A DNA stretch of 64,000 bases from contig NZ_BMSV01000011.1 in NCBI RefSeq assembly GCF_014649335.1, positions 186,001-250,000 on the forward strand, read 5' to 3'. Position 1 is the stretch's first letter. Each line of letters opens with the position of its first letter. Made by a program: the position numbers and the translations under genes. Below the pieces are notes generated by a model, which was not told the origin of the DNA, did not search any database, and saw nothing but the letters and a program-made list of their open reading frames with translations. Below, one piece after another: positions 32,592 through 40,523 of this stretch. The DNA comes from Streptomyces roseolilacinus (GTDB taxonomy: Bacteria; Actinomycetota; Actinomycetes; Streptomycetales; Streptomycetaceae).

Positions 32592-33524
32592 TCAGTACGC
32601 GGGGTCCGCGCCGAAGCCCGGCCCGGAGCCGGTGTCCGAGCCGCCGTCGGCTTCGCCCGCCGAGGGCGACGCGGACTGCGAGGCGGCCCCCGGCGCGGAC
32701 GCGGACGCCCCGGCGGACGGGGTCGCCGTGCCCGGCTTCTTGCCCTTGTTGGCCTGCGCGACCCACTTCCTCAGGTTCGCCGGGGAGATCTGCTCGTTCC
32801 CCTTCGCCGGGAAGATCGGCTCGCCGTTGAGCAGGACGGTCGGCGTGCCCCGGAAGTCACCGGCGCGGAACGCCTCGTTCGACGCGTTCACCCAGCCGTC
32901 GTGCGTGCCGCCGGTGACGCAGGAGCGGAAGGCGGGGGTGTCGAGGCCCGGCACCTTCGCCGCCAGCTCGAAGAGCTTCGCGTCCTTGGCGAAGGCGTCG
33001 TCGGCCTCCTCCGGCTGGTTCGCGAAGAGCACGTCGTGGTACGCGCTGAACTTCCCGGCGTCCTGCGCGCACGCCGCGGCGTTCGCCGCGTTGAGCGAGC
33101 CGCCGCCGCCCATGTTGCCGTCGATGAGCGTGGCGAGCCGGTACTCGGTCCGGAGCTGCCCGGCGGCCTCCAGCTCGTGGATCGTGTCCCGGAAGGTGTT
33201 CTCGAACATGGCGCAGGCCGGGCAGCGGAAGTCCTCCCACACGGTCAGCGTGGCGGGGGCGTCCGGCGCGCCGACCGGGACGACCAGCTGGTCCTCGCCG
33301 GTGGCGCCGGACGGGGCGGTCACCGGGCCCTTGCCGGCCGTGTCGCCCTTGCCGCCGGTGTTCGCCGCGATGACGCCGACGACGGCGGCGAGGCCGAGCA
33401 CACCGGCGACGGCCGCCGACACGAGCACCAGGCGGCGGCGCTTCTCGCGGGCCCGCTCGCGCTCGCGTTCGATCTGGAGCCGCTGGCGCGCGCTCTGCTT
33501 CCCTGCCCTGTTCTTCTCGTTCAC
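32592..33524 (-). CDS. Membrane-anchored DsbA-like thioredoxin-fold protein
   Basis: A 310-residue protein with a basic, Arg-rich cytoplasmic N terminus (~35 residues), one hydrophobic span (LVLVSAAVAGVLGLAAVVGVIAA) and an extracytoplasmic thioredoxin/DsbA domain. The redox site is CPAC in TVWEDFRCPACAMFENTF, followed by the DsbA helical insertion and the cis-Pro loop GTPTVLLNG. It ends in a Ser/Ala/Gly-rich tail of about 50 residues. It probably forms or isomerises disulfides in secreted proteins, for example the trypsin at 17.9 kb. GTG at 33524 (VNEKNRAGKQSARQR) is chosen because the Lys/Arg start is typical, although the ribosome site is weak. It shares its design with the protein at 62101. 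Confidence 0.88.
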   Translation of the reverse strand: MNEKNRAGKQSARQRLQIERERERAREKRRRLVLVSAAVAGVLGLAAVVGVIAANTGGKGDTAGKGPVTAPSGATGEDQLVVPVGAPDAPATLTVWEDFRCPACAMFENTFRDTIHELEAAGQLRTEYRLATLIDGNMGGGGSLNAANAAACAQDAGKFSAYHDVLFANQPEEADDAFAKDAKLFELAAKVPGLDTPAFRSCVTGGTHDGWVNASNEAFRAGDFRGTPTVLLNGEPIFPAKGNEQISPANLRKWVAQANKGKKPGTATPSAGASASAPGAASQSASPSAGEADGGSDTGSGPGFGADPAY

Positions 33525-33535
33525 GCCCAAGCAAC

Positions 33536-33569
33536 GAACCGGGGAGGCACGTCCGCGCCTCCCCGGTTC
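33536..33569 (-). terminator. trp operon terminator
   Basis: GAACCGGGGAGGC (33536-33548) and GCCTCCCCGGTTC (33557-33569) form a perfect 13-bp stem with an 8-nt loop, 18 nt after the trpA stop. It marks the end of the trp transcript. Confidence 0.85.
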
Positions 33570-33587
33570 CACAACCACCCGTACGAG

Positions 33588-34403
33588 CTACGAAACCCGC
33601 TTCACGCCCCGGGCCAGTTCGCCCGCCAGTTCCCGTACGGCCGCCACTCCGGCCGCCTGGTCGTCGGCGTCGAGGAGTCGCTTGACGAAGGCGGAGCCGA
33701 CGATGACGCCGTCCGCGAAGGAGGCCACCTCCGCGGCCTGCTCGGCGTTGGACACGCCGAGCCCGACGCAGACCGGCAGGTCCGTGGTGGCGCGGGTGCG
33801 GCGCACGAGGTCGGCGGCCTGCTCGCCGACGGACTCGCGGGTCCCGGTGACGCCCATGAGGGACGCCGCGTAGACGAAGCCGGAGCCGGCGGCGGTGATC
33901 GTGGCGAGCCGCTCGTCCCTGCTGCTCGGCGCGACGACGAACACGGTGGCCAGTCCGTGCTTCTCGGCGTGCTCCCGCCACAGCCCGGACTCCTGGACCG
34001 GCAGGTCGGGCAGGATGCACCCGGCGCCGCCGGCCTCGGCCAGCTCCGCGGTGAACCGCTCGACGCCGTACCGGTCGACGGGGTTCCAGTACGTCATGAC
34101 GAGGACCGGCTTGCCGGTGGCCTCGAACGCCTCGCGGACCGTGCGCATCACGTCGGCGATCCGCAGGCCGCCGCGCAGGGCGATGTCGTCGGCGGTCTGG
34201 ATGACGGGGCCGTCCAGGACCGGGTCGCTGTGCGGCAGCCCGACCTCGACGACGTCGGCGCCGCCGTCCAGGACGGCCTTGACCGCCTCGATCCCGCCGT
34301 CCACGGTCGGGAAGCCGGCCGGGAGGTACGCGATGAGCGCGGCCCGGTCCTCGGCCCTGGCCGCGGCCAGGGTGTCGCTCAGCAGCCGGACGTTGCCGCT
34401 CAC
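33588..34403 (-). CDS. trpA: Tryptophan synthase alpha subunit
   Basis: A 271-residue TIM-barrel subunit that cleaves indole-3-glycerol phosphate to indole and glyceraldehyde 3-phosphate, passing indole to TrpB. The catalytic Glu is in DVVEVGLPHSDPVLDGPVIQ and the catalytic Asp in CILPDLPVQES; the phosphate site GVTGTR and GLGVSNAEQAAEV are intact. GTG at 34403 overlaps the trpB stop by 4 nt (GTGA), so the two subunits are coupled. It is the last gene of the trp cluster. Confidence 0.96.
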   Translation of the reverse strand: MSGNVRLLSDTLAAARAEDRAALIAYLPAGFPTVDGGIEAVKAVLDGGADVVEVGLPHSDPVLDGPVIQTADDIALRGGLRIADVMRTVREAFEATGKPVLVMTYWNPVDRYGVERFTAELAEAGGAGCILPDLPVQESGLWREHAEKHGLATVFVVAPSSRDERLATITAAGSGFVYAASLMGVTGTRESVGEQAADLVRRTRATTDLPVCVGLGVSNAEQAAEVASFADGVIVGSAFVKRLLDADDQAAGVAAVRELAGELARGVKRVS

Positions 34404-35686
34404 TTGGCGTCCCCCTCGATCTCGGCGGTGTCGCCGGCCTCGTCGGAGGCGACCTCGGCGTCGGTGTCGTACAGCCCGAAGTAGCGGGCGGCGGTGTCCA
34501 TGTCCTTGTCGCCGCGGCCGGACAGGTTCACCAGGACCAGCCCGTCCGGGCCCAGCTCCCGGCCGATCTCCAGGGCGCCGGCGAGGGCGTGGGCGGACTC
34601 GATGGCCGGGATGATGCCCTCGGTGCGGGAGAGCAGGCGCAGGGCCTGCATGGCCGCGTCGTCGGTCACGGCGCGGTACTCGCCGCGGCCGCTGTCCTTG
34701 AGGTAGGCGTGCTCGGGGCCGATGCCCGGGTAGTCCAGGCCGGCGGAGATCGAGTACGGCTCGGTGATCTGGCCCTCGTCGTCCTGGAGGACGTACGAGC
34801 GGGAACCGTGCAGGATGCCCGGCTCGCCGGCGGTCAGGGTCGCCGCGTGCTCGCCGGTCTCCACGCCGTGGCCGGCCGGCTCGCAGCCGACGAGGCGGAC
34901 GCCCTCGTCGGGGATGAACGCGTGGAACAGGCCGATGGCGTTGGAGCCGCCGCCGACGCAGGCGACGGCGGCGTCGGGCAGCCGCCCGGCGCGCTCCAGG
35001 ATCTGGCGGCGCGCCTCGACGCCGATGACCCGGTGGAAGTCGCGGACCATGGCGGGGAACGGGTGGGGGCCGGCGACGGTCCCGAAGAGGTAGTGGGTGT
35101 GGTCGACGTTGGCGACCCAGTCGCGGAACGCCTCGTTGATGGCGTCCTTCAGCGTGCGGCTGCCGGACTTCACGGCGATGACCTCGGCGCCGAGCATCCG
35201 CATGCGGGCGACGTTGAGGGCCTGGCGCCGCGTGTCGATCTCGCCCATGTAGATGGTGCAGTCGAGGCCGAACAGCGCGCACGCGGTCGCGGTGGCGACG
35301 CCGTGCTGTCCGGCGCCCGTCTCGGCGATGACGCGGGTCTTGCCCATCCGCCGGGTGAGCAGGGCCTGGCCCAGCACGTTGTTGATCTTGTGGGAGCCGG
35401 TGTGGTTCAGGTCCTCGCGCTTGAGGAAGACCCGGGCGCCGCCGGCGTGCTCGGCGAACCGGGGCACCTCGGTGAGGGCGCTGGGCCGGCCGGTGTAGTG
35501 GACGAGGAGGTCGTCGAGCTCGGCGGCGAACGCCGGGTCGGTCTTGGCCTTGTCGTACTCGACGGCGACCTCGTCCACGGCGGCGACGAGCGCCTCCGGG
35601 ATGAACTTGCCGCCGAAGGCGCCGAAGTAGCCCCCGGCGTCCGGGACACGACCCTCCGGGTCGGGGACGAAGAACTCGCTGGACAT
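34400..35686 (-). CDS. trpB: Tryptophan synthase beta subunit
   Basis: A 428-residue PLP enzyme joining indole to L-serine. The PLP lysine is in LNHTGSHKINNVLGQ (about residue 97), the indole-binding Glu in ETGAGQHGVA, and the phosphate cup is GGGSNAIGLFH. The length is typical. ATG at 35686 follows GTGAGG. The C terminus adds a 20-residue acidic tail (DTDAEVASDEAGDTAE). It is preceded by trpM and 85 bp of spacer. Confidence 0.96.
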   Translation of the reverse strand: MSSEFFVPDPEGRVPDAGGYFGAFGGKFIPEALVAAVDEVAVEYDKAKTDPAFAAELDDLLVHYTGRPSALTEVPRFAEHAGGARVFLKREDLNHTGSHKINNVLGQALLTRRMGKTRVIAETGAGQHGVATATACALFGLDCTIYMGEIDTRRQALNVARMRMLGAEVIAVKSGSRTLKDAINEAFRDWVANVDHTHYLFGTVAGPHPFPAMVRDFHRVIGVEARRQILERAGRLPDAAVACVGGGSNAIGLFHAFIPDEGVRLVGCEPAGHGVETGEHAATLTAGEPGILHGSRSYVLQDDEGQITEPYSISAGLDYPGIGPEHAYLKDSGRGEYRAVTDDAAMQALRLLSRTEGIIPAIESAHALAGALEIGRELGPDGLVLVNLSGRGDKDMDTAARYFGLYDTDAEVASDEAGDTAEIEGDAK

Positions 35687-35771
35687 GCGGAAACCTCACG
35701 GTGAGTGTGGGTGGACACCGAACGCCGTGGGGGCGGGGGCCGTCAGCCGGCCGCGGGCCGGACATGACGTG

Positions 35772-36005
35772 TCACGCGGTCGCGTTCCCCGCGCCCCGCG
35801 GGGGGCGCCATCGCATGCCGTTGACCTGGCCGGGCTCGGAGCCGATGACGTACCGCACGCGCCGTCCGTGCACCCGCCGCGCGGGCGCGCGGCAGCCCCG
35901 GGGGCGGCAGCCGCGGGCGAGCCGGGCGTACGCCTCCGGGGGCGTGGCCAGGACCGCGCGGGGCCGGGCCACGACCGGGGTGAGGGGGACGGCGGGTACG
36001 GACAC
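35772..36005 (-). CDS. trpM: TrpM-like small protein between trpC and trpB
   Basis: A 77-residue basic protein. Its position between trpC and trpB and its core RRVRYVIGSEPGQVNGMRWRPPR match the small trpM gene of Streptomyces coelicolor, reported to modulate tryptophan production and to affect differentiation. No enzymatic motif is visible; a CRPRGC-type pair is present (C53-ish, C58-ish). GTG at 36005 lies only 9 nt after the trpC stop, with GCGCC as a weak ribosome site, so it is likely translated by coupling. The length in S. coelicolor is, to my memory, about 60-65 residues, so the true start may be further in. Confidence 0.75.
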   Translation of the reverse strand: MSVPAVPLTPVVARPRAVLATPPEAYARLARGCRPRGCRAPARRVHGRRVRYVIGSEPGQVNGMRWRPPRGAGNATA

Positions 36006-36014
36006 GGCGGGCGC

Positions 36015-36824
36015 TCAGTCCCGCCCGTGCCGCAGGGCCGGGTGCGCCCCGGCGGCGACGAGGTCGGCCACGGCGGCCTTCGGGTCGCGGCCGGTCACCA
36101 GCGACTCGCCGACGAGCACCGCGTCGGCGCCCGCGTTGGCGTACGCGATCAGGTCGTGCGGGCCGCGGATGCCGGACTCGGCGACCTTGACGACGTGGGA
36201 CGGGATCTCGGGGGCGACCCGCTCGAAGGTGGAGCGGTCCACCTTGAGGGTCTTCAGGTCGCGGGCGTTGACGCCGATGATCCGGGCTCCGGCGTCGACG
36301 GCGCGGGCGACCTCCTCCTCGTCGTGGACCTCGACGAGCGGGGTGAGCCCGATGGACTCGGCGCGCTCGATCAGCGAGACCAGCGCGGGCTGGTCCAGGG
36401 CGGCGACGATCAGCAGGGCGACGTCCGCGCCGTACGCGCGGGCCTCCCACAGCTGGTAGGCGGTGACGATGAAGTCCTTGCGCAGGACCGGCACGTCGAC
36501 GCGCGCGCGGACGGCCTCCAGGTCGGCGAGGGAGCCGCCGAAGCGGCGCTGCTCGGTGAGGACGGAGATCACGGCCGCACCGCCCGCCTCGTAGTCCGCG
36601 GCGAGTCCCGCCGGGTCCGCGATGGCGGCCAGGGCGCCCTTGGAGGGGCTGGAACGCTTGACTTCGCAGATCACCTTGACGCCCTCGCCACGCAGCGCGG
36701 CCACGCCGTCGCGGGCTTGGGGGGCCTTGGCGGCCCGCTCCTTGAGCTCGTCGAGGGAGACCCGCGCCTGTCGCTCTGCGAGGTCGGCGCGCACGCCTTC
36801 GATGATCTCGTCGAGCACACTCAC
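36015..36824 (-). CDS. trpC: Indole-3-glycerol phosphate synthase
   Basis: A 269-residue TIM barrel that closes the indole ring from CdRP. Family motifs are all there: VICEVKRSSPSKG (catalytic Lys in strand 1), VLRKDFIV (catalytic Lys), VEVHDEEEV (Glu), GVNARDLKTL and VAESGIRGPHDL. The N-terminal helix VLDEIIEGVRADLAERQARV is the standard lid. GTG at 36824 follows AAAGGGGG; upstream in-frame codons give an unrelated leader containing one Trp, so no Trp-rich attenuator peptide is present. It is 115 bp after the DUF2752 gene and 9 nt before trpM. Confidence 0.95.
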   Translation of the reverse strand: MSVLDEIIEGVRADLAERQARVSLDELKERAAKAPQARDGVAALRGEGVKVICEVKRSSPSKGALAAIADPAGLAADYEAGGAAVISVLTEQRRFGGSLADLEAVRARVDVPVLRKDFIVTAYQLWEARAYGADVALLIVAALDQPALVSLIERAESIGLTPLVEVHDEEEVARAVDAGARIIGVNARDLKTLKVDRSTFERVAPEIPSHVVKVAESGIRGPHDLIAYANAGADAVLVGESLVTGRDPKAAVADLVAAGAHPALRHGRD

Positions 36825-36939
36825 GCGAGAGGCCCCCTTTCGGGAGGGTGATGTTTGATCAAGCCAGACACCCTCGATGGTATCCGGAGGTGGGGCCGTA
36901 GTCCGCATCCGGTTGACGTCTCGGCGGTGACCTGGGCCT

Positions 36940-37446
36940 TCACGGGGCGAGCGCGGAGCCGAAGGGCAGGTTCCGCACGACGGTGAAGACCGCCCAGGTC
37001 CCACCGAGCAGCCAGAGGAGCCGCGGCCCCGGATCGAGCCGCACCGGGAGGCCGCGGACCGCCCTGGCCAGCCAGACGACCATGAACACGGCGAAGGCCA
37101 CGTATCCGGCGACGGCCATGGCGTTGGCGCCGAGGGCGGTCGCGAGGTCCCCGTGGACGAAGGCGTGGGCGCTGCGCAGCCCGCCGCAGCCGGGGCAGTA
37201 CAGGCCCGTGTACCGCAGCAGGGGGCAGGCGGGGTAGTGGCCGGGCTCGTTGGGGTCGACGGCGCCGACGTACGCGAAGGCCGCCGCGACGCCCGCCAGG
37301 GTGCCCAGCGGCGCCAGGAGCCGCCGGTGCGGCGGGACCGGGGGCGGGGGCGACGGCGCGTAGGGGGCGCGGGCCGGGTCGGGGGGCGGGCCGGCGGGGT
37401 GCGGGCCGGGTCCGGGGGGCGGGGGCTGCGGTGTCGTGGCGTCCAC
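36940..37446 (-). CDS. DUF2752 membrane protein
   Basis: A 168-residue protein. The first ~40 residues are Pro-rich and cytoplasmic; then come hydrophobic segments with the DUF2752 core YPACPLLRYTGLYCPGCGG in the loop (Cys about 74, 84 and 87). Family function is unknown; the conserved Cys could bind metal or form disulfides. It sits in the trp cluster of Streptomyces with two other small membrane-protein genes, a conserved arrangement that suggests a link, but none has a proven role. GTG at 37446 lacks a strong ribosome site. Confidence 0.82.
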   Translation of the reverse strand: MDATTPQPPPPGPGPHPAGPPPDPARAPYAPSPPPPVPPHRRLLAPLGTLAGVAAAFAYVGAVDPNEPGHYPACPLLRYTGLYCPGCGGLRSAHAFVHGDLATALGANAMAVAGYVAFAVFMVVWLARAVRGLPVRLDPGPRLLWLLGGTWAVFTVVRNLPFGSALAP

Positions 37447-37537
37447 CCGCCGATTGTCGCCGCCCGTACGGAAAGGCGCAGCCCGGCAGGGCCGGACCGC
37501 GCCTCGTGCCCGACCGGGGGTCAGGGGTGTGCGGGGG

Positions 37538-37789
37538 TCAGGAGGCGGCCTGCGCGTGGCCGGCGGTGCTGCGCGCCTCGGCCTGCTCCCGCGACTCCTT
37601 GGGCTGGCCGAGTCCGGCGGCCTTCATCGCGGCACCGACGACACCGCCGAGCAGGACGACGGCGATTCCGGCCCAGAAGCCGAGCGGGTTGGCCGCCACC
37701 ATGAAGACGCCGGCGATGCAGAAGCCGATGAAGGAGATGGTGACACCGGTCCAGGCGGCCGGGGTGTGTCCGTGGGCGCTGCCCGCCAT
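37538..37789 (-). CDS. HGxxPAAW-family small membrane protein
   Basis: An 83-residue protein with the family name motif HGHTPAAWT at residues 6-14, then two hydrophobic spans (VTISFIGFCIAGVFMVAANPLGFWAGIAVVLLGGVVGAAM in pieces) and a polar C terminus. Function unknown. ATG at 37789 has GAGGAG 6 nt upstream, a strong site. It belongs to the block of small membrane proteins between trpE and trpC found in many Streptomyces. Confidence 0.85.
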   Translation of the reverse strand: MAGSAHGHTPAAWTGVTISFIGFCIAGVFMVAANPLGFWAGIAVVLLGGVVGAAMKAAGLGQPKESREQAEARSTAGHAQAAS

Positions 37790-37916
37790 GAGTTGCTCCT
37801 CGCTGAGTGTTGCTCTGTGGTGAGGCCCCGCCGAGTGCGGACGCTCGGGTCCATTCTTCCGCACGCACGCGTGCCGGGTGATCCGGGGGTGCGCCGCGCG
37901 CGTCGGAAGGCCCCGG

Positions 37917-38567
37917 TCAGGCGCCGTCCGTGGGGTCCTCGCCCCGGTCCAGGGCCTTCCACAGGTCCTCGGGCCGGTCGGGGTCGTCGGTGCGCCGGGC
38001 GGTGCGCGCGCGGGGGGCGCCGTCGCGCTCGTACCGGCCGGACATGGCGGGCCAGGTCCGGCCGTAGCGCAGGGCGATCAGCCCGGCGGCGAGGATCAGC
38101 AGGGCGGCGGCGGCCGTCACGTACGGCCAGGCCGTCTGGGTCAGGTCGGCGGCCCGCGCGGCGGTGTCGCCGGTGGCGCGGGCGGCCCGCTCGTCGAGGG
38201 CGGCGCTGTCGTTCGCGCCGAGGAGGGCGGCCGCGGCCGCTCCGGCGCCGCTCAGCGCGAGGAGCAGCGCGACGACGCGGCGCCCCGCGCCGCGCGCGGC
38301 GAGGACGGCGACGAGGGCGGCGAGCCCGACGACGGCCAGGGCCGTGGGCACGCCGGTGACGTCACCCCCGGCGGCCTCCAGGGCGACGCTGCCGCCGACG
38401 CCGGTGGCGCGCCCCTCGGTCCAGGTGCGGCCGGAGGCGAGCAGCACGACGGCGGAGCCGAGGGCGCCGAGGAGCAGGGCCACGGCGAGGCTGCGGCGGC
38501 CGCTTCCTGCGGTCACCGCCTCGCCCTGGCCGGTGGCACGGGGCTGGGGTACGGATGCGGCACTCAC
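37917..38567 (-). CDS. TIGR02234-family Trp-region membrane protein
   Basis: A 216-residue membrane protein with about four hydrophobic spans (LAVALLLGALGSAVVLLA, PTALAVVGLAALVAVLAA, VVALLLALSGAGAAAAALL, VTAAAALLILAAGLIAL), a GRTWTEG loop after the first, and a charged C-terminal tail with WKALDRGEDPTD. This is the pattern of TIGR02234, described as a tryptophan-biosynthesis-associated membrane protein of unknown action. GTG at 38567 lies 8 nt from the trpE stop, so the two are almost certainly cotranscribed. Confidence 0.85.
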   Translation of the reverse strand: MSAASVPQPRATGQGEAVTAGSGRRSLAVALLLGALGSAVVLLASGRTWTEGRATGVGGSVALEAAGGDVTGVPTALAVVGLAALVAVLAARGAGRRVVALLLALSGAGAAAAALLGANDSAALDERAARATGDTAARAADLTQTAWPYVTAAAALLILAAGLIALRYGRTWPAMSGRYERDGAPRARTARRTDDPDRPEDLWKALDRGEDPTDGA

Positions 38568-38575
38568 GCACCCCA

Positions 38576-40078
38576 CTATCCCCCATGCGCTCGGACGCGG
38601 TTCATCCGGTTGGCCGTGTGGACGGCGCGGAGCACCGCGGCGGCCTTGTTGCGGCACTCGGTGTCCTCGGCGACCGGGTCGGAGTCCGCGACCACCCCGG
38701 CGCCCGCCTGGACGTACGCCGTGCCGTCGCGCAGCAGGGCCGTGCGGATGGCGATGGCCGTGTCCGAGTCGCCCGCGAAGTCCAGGTAGCCGACGGCGCC
38801 GCCGTACAGGCCGCGGCGGCTGGGCTCCAGCTCCTCGATGATCTGCATGGCGCGCGGCTTGGGCGCCCCGGAGAGCGTCCCGGCGGGGAAGCAGGCGGTC
38901 AGCACGTCGAAGGCGGTGCGGCCCTCCGCGACGCGGCCGGTCACCGTGGAGACGATGTGCATGACGTGGGAGTAGCGCTCGATCGACATGAAGTCGACGA
39001 CCTCGACGGAACCGGGCTCGCAGACCCGGCCCAGGTCGTTGCGGCCGAGGTCGACGAGCATGAGGTGCTCGGCGCGCTCCTTGGGGTCGGCGATCAGCTC
39101 GTCGGCGAGGGCCTGGTCCTCCTGCGGGGTGGCGCCGCGCGGCCGGGTGCCGGCGATCGGGTGGACCATCGCGTGCCCGGCCTCGACCTTGACCAGTGCC
39201 TCCGGGCTGGAGCCGACGACGTCGAACCCGTCGAGGCGCAGGAGGTACATGTACGGGGAGGGGTTGGTGGCGCGCAGGACCCGGTAGACGTCCAGGGCGC
39301 TCGCCGTGCAGGGCGTCCGGAAGCGCTGCGACGGGACGACCTGGAAGGCCTCGCCGGCGCGGATGCGCTCCTTGATGTCCTCGACGGCCTCCTGGTACGC
39401 CTCGCCGCCCCAGCGGGTGGTGTACTCGGGCAGCTCGGACGGCGGCAGGACCGCGGGCCCGGAGTCGGCGGGCCGGGTGAGGTCGGCCTGCATGGCGTCG
39501 AGCCGGGCGACGGCGTCCGCGTAGGCCTCGTCGACGCCGGTGTCGAGGTCGTTGTGGTTGATCGCGTTGGCGATCAGCAGGACCGTGCCGTCCCAGTGGT
39601 CGAGGACGGCCAGGTCGGAGGTGAGCAGCATGGTCAGCTCGGGCAGGCCCAGCTCGTCCGCGCCGTGGTCGCCGATGCGCTCCAGGCGCCGCACGACGTC
39701 GTAGCCGAGGTAGCCGACCATGCCGCCGGTGAAGGGCGGCATCCCGGAGGCGAGGTCGCGCGGGGTGTGCAGGGCCTCCACGGTGGCGCGCAGCGCCGCC
39801 AGCGGGTCGCCGTCCACGGGGACGCCGACGGGCGGGGTGCCCAGCCAGTGCGCCTGCCCGTCGCGCACGGTCAGGGTGGCGGCGCTGCGGACGCCGACGA
39901 AGGAGTACCGGGACCAGGAGCGGCCGTTCTCGGCGGACTCCAGGAGGAACGTTCCGGGGCGTTCCGCGGCCAGCTTGCGGTAGAGGCCGACCGGGGTGTC
40001 GCCGTCCGCGAGGAGGCGGCGGCTGACGGGGATCACTCGGCGGTCGCCCGCCAGCTTGCGGAAGGTCTCGAGGTCCAT
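38576..40078 (-). CDS. trpE: Anthranilate synthase component I
   Basis: A 500-residue chorismate-using enzyme that makes anthranilate with ammonia from a partner TrpG, which is not in this window. The N-terminal domain carries the tryptophan-feedback LLES (in FLLESAENG), and the C-terminal chorismate-binding domain has GEAFQVVPSQRF, GSSPEALVKV, HPIAGTRPRG, MLVDLGRNDLGRV, FPAGTLSGAPKPRAM and YGGAVGYLDF. The length excludes a fused glutaminase. ATG at 40078 follows GGGTCGGGCGGC and lies 11 nt after hisI. It starts the trp portion of a his-trp transcript. Confidence 0.96.
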   Translation of the reverse strand: MDLETFRKLAGDRRVIPVSRRLLADGDTPVGLYRKLAAERPGTFLLESAENGRSWSRYSFVGVRSAATLTVRDGQAHWLGTPPVGVPVDGDPLAALRATVEALHTPRDLASGMPPFTGGMVGYLGYDVVRRLERIGDHGADELGLPELTMLLTSDLAVLDHWDGTVLLIANAINHNDLDTGVDEAYADAVARLDAMQADLTRPADSGPAVLPPSELPEYTTRWGGEAYQEAVEDIKERIRAGEAFQVVPSQRFRTPCTASALDVYRVLRATNPSPYMYLLRLDGFDVVGSSPEALVKVEAGHAMVHPIAGTRPRGATPQEDQALADELIADPKERAEHLMLVDLGRNDLGRVCEPGSVEVVDFMSIERYSHVMHIVSTVTGRVAEGRTAFDVLTACFPAGTLSGAPKPRAMQIIEELEPSRRGLYGGAVGYLDFAGDSDTAIAIRTALLRDGTAYVQAGAGVVADSDPVAEDTECRNKAAAVLRAVHTANRMNRVRAHGG

Positions 40079-40089
40079 GCCGCCCGACC

Positions 40090-40440
40090 CTACTCGCCCA
40101 GCGGGAGCACGTCGGCGTCGAAGCACGTCCTGGCGCCGGTGTGGCAGGCGGCGCCCACCTGGTCGACCTTGACGAGGATCGTGTCGGCGTCGCAGTCGAG
40201 GGCGACGGACCTGACGTGCTGGACGTGGCCGGACGTGTCGCCCTTGACCCAGTACTCCCGGCGGCTGCGCGACCAGTAGGTGCAGCGGCCGGTGGTGAGG
40301 GTGCGGTGCAGGGCCTCGTCGTCCATCCAGCCGAGCATCAGCACCTCGCCGGTGTCGTACTGCTGGGCGATGGCCGGGACCAGCCCGTCGGGGCTGCGCT
40401 TGAGACGGGCGGCGATGGCCGGGTCAAGGTTGCTCGTCAT
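40090..40440 (-). CDS. hisI: Phosphoribosyl-AMP cyclohydrolase
   Basis: A 116-residue zinc enzyme that opens the purine ring of PR-AMP in histidine synthesis. Family motifs: LMLGWMDDEALHRTL, RCTYWSRSRREYWVKGDTSGHVQHV, and the metal site DCDADTILVKVDQVGAACHTGARTCF. It lacks the HisE pyrophosphohydrolase domain, so that step is encoded elsewhere. ATG at 40440 has CACAAT 6 nt upstream and no Shine-Dalgarno, suggesting a leaderless transcript that then runs into trpE. It is separated from the main his operon by the divergent TIGR03085 gene. Confidence 0.95.
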   Translation of the reverse strand: MTSNLDPAIAARLKRSPDGLVPAIAQQYDTGEVLMLGWMDDEALHRTLTTGRCTYWSRSRREYWVKGDTSGHVQHVRSVALDCDADTILVKVDQVGAACHTGARTCFDADVLPLGE

Positions 40441-40452
40441 GCCGCCATTGTG
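40441..40452 (-). promoter_or_regulatory. -10 element for leaderless hisI
   Basis: On the minus strand CACAAT (40452-40447) stands 6 nt before the ATG, with no ribosome site between. It is placed like the pyk element. Confidence 0.4.
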
Positions 40453-40510
40453 CCGCGCGGCGCGGGGCGCTCCGGGCCGTGTCCACTGGGCGGACCGGGG
40501 CGCGCCCCCG

Positions 40511-40523
40511 TACGCTGGCGGTC
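40511..40523 (+). promoter_or_regulatory. -10 element for a leaderless TIGR03085 gene
   Basis: TACGCT (40511-40516) is followed by 7 nt and then the ATG at 40524; no Shine-Dalgarno sequence lies between. Confidence 0.45.

Noticed and set aside
36825..36939. Trp attenuator peptide before trpC
   Set aside because: The upstream reading frame has only a single Trp and no terminator/antiterminator pair; not enough for attenuation.
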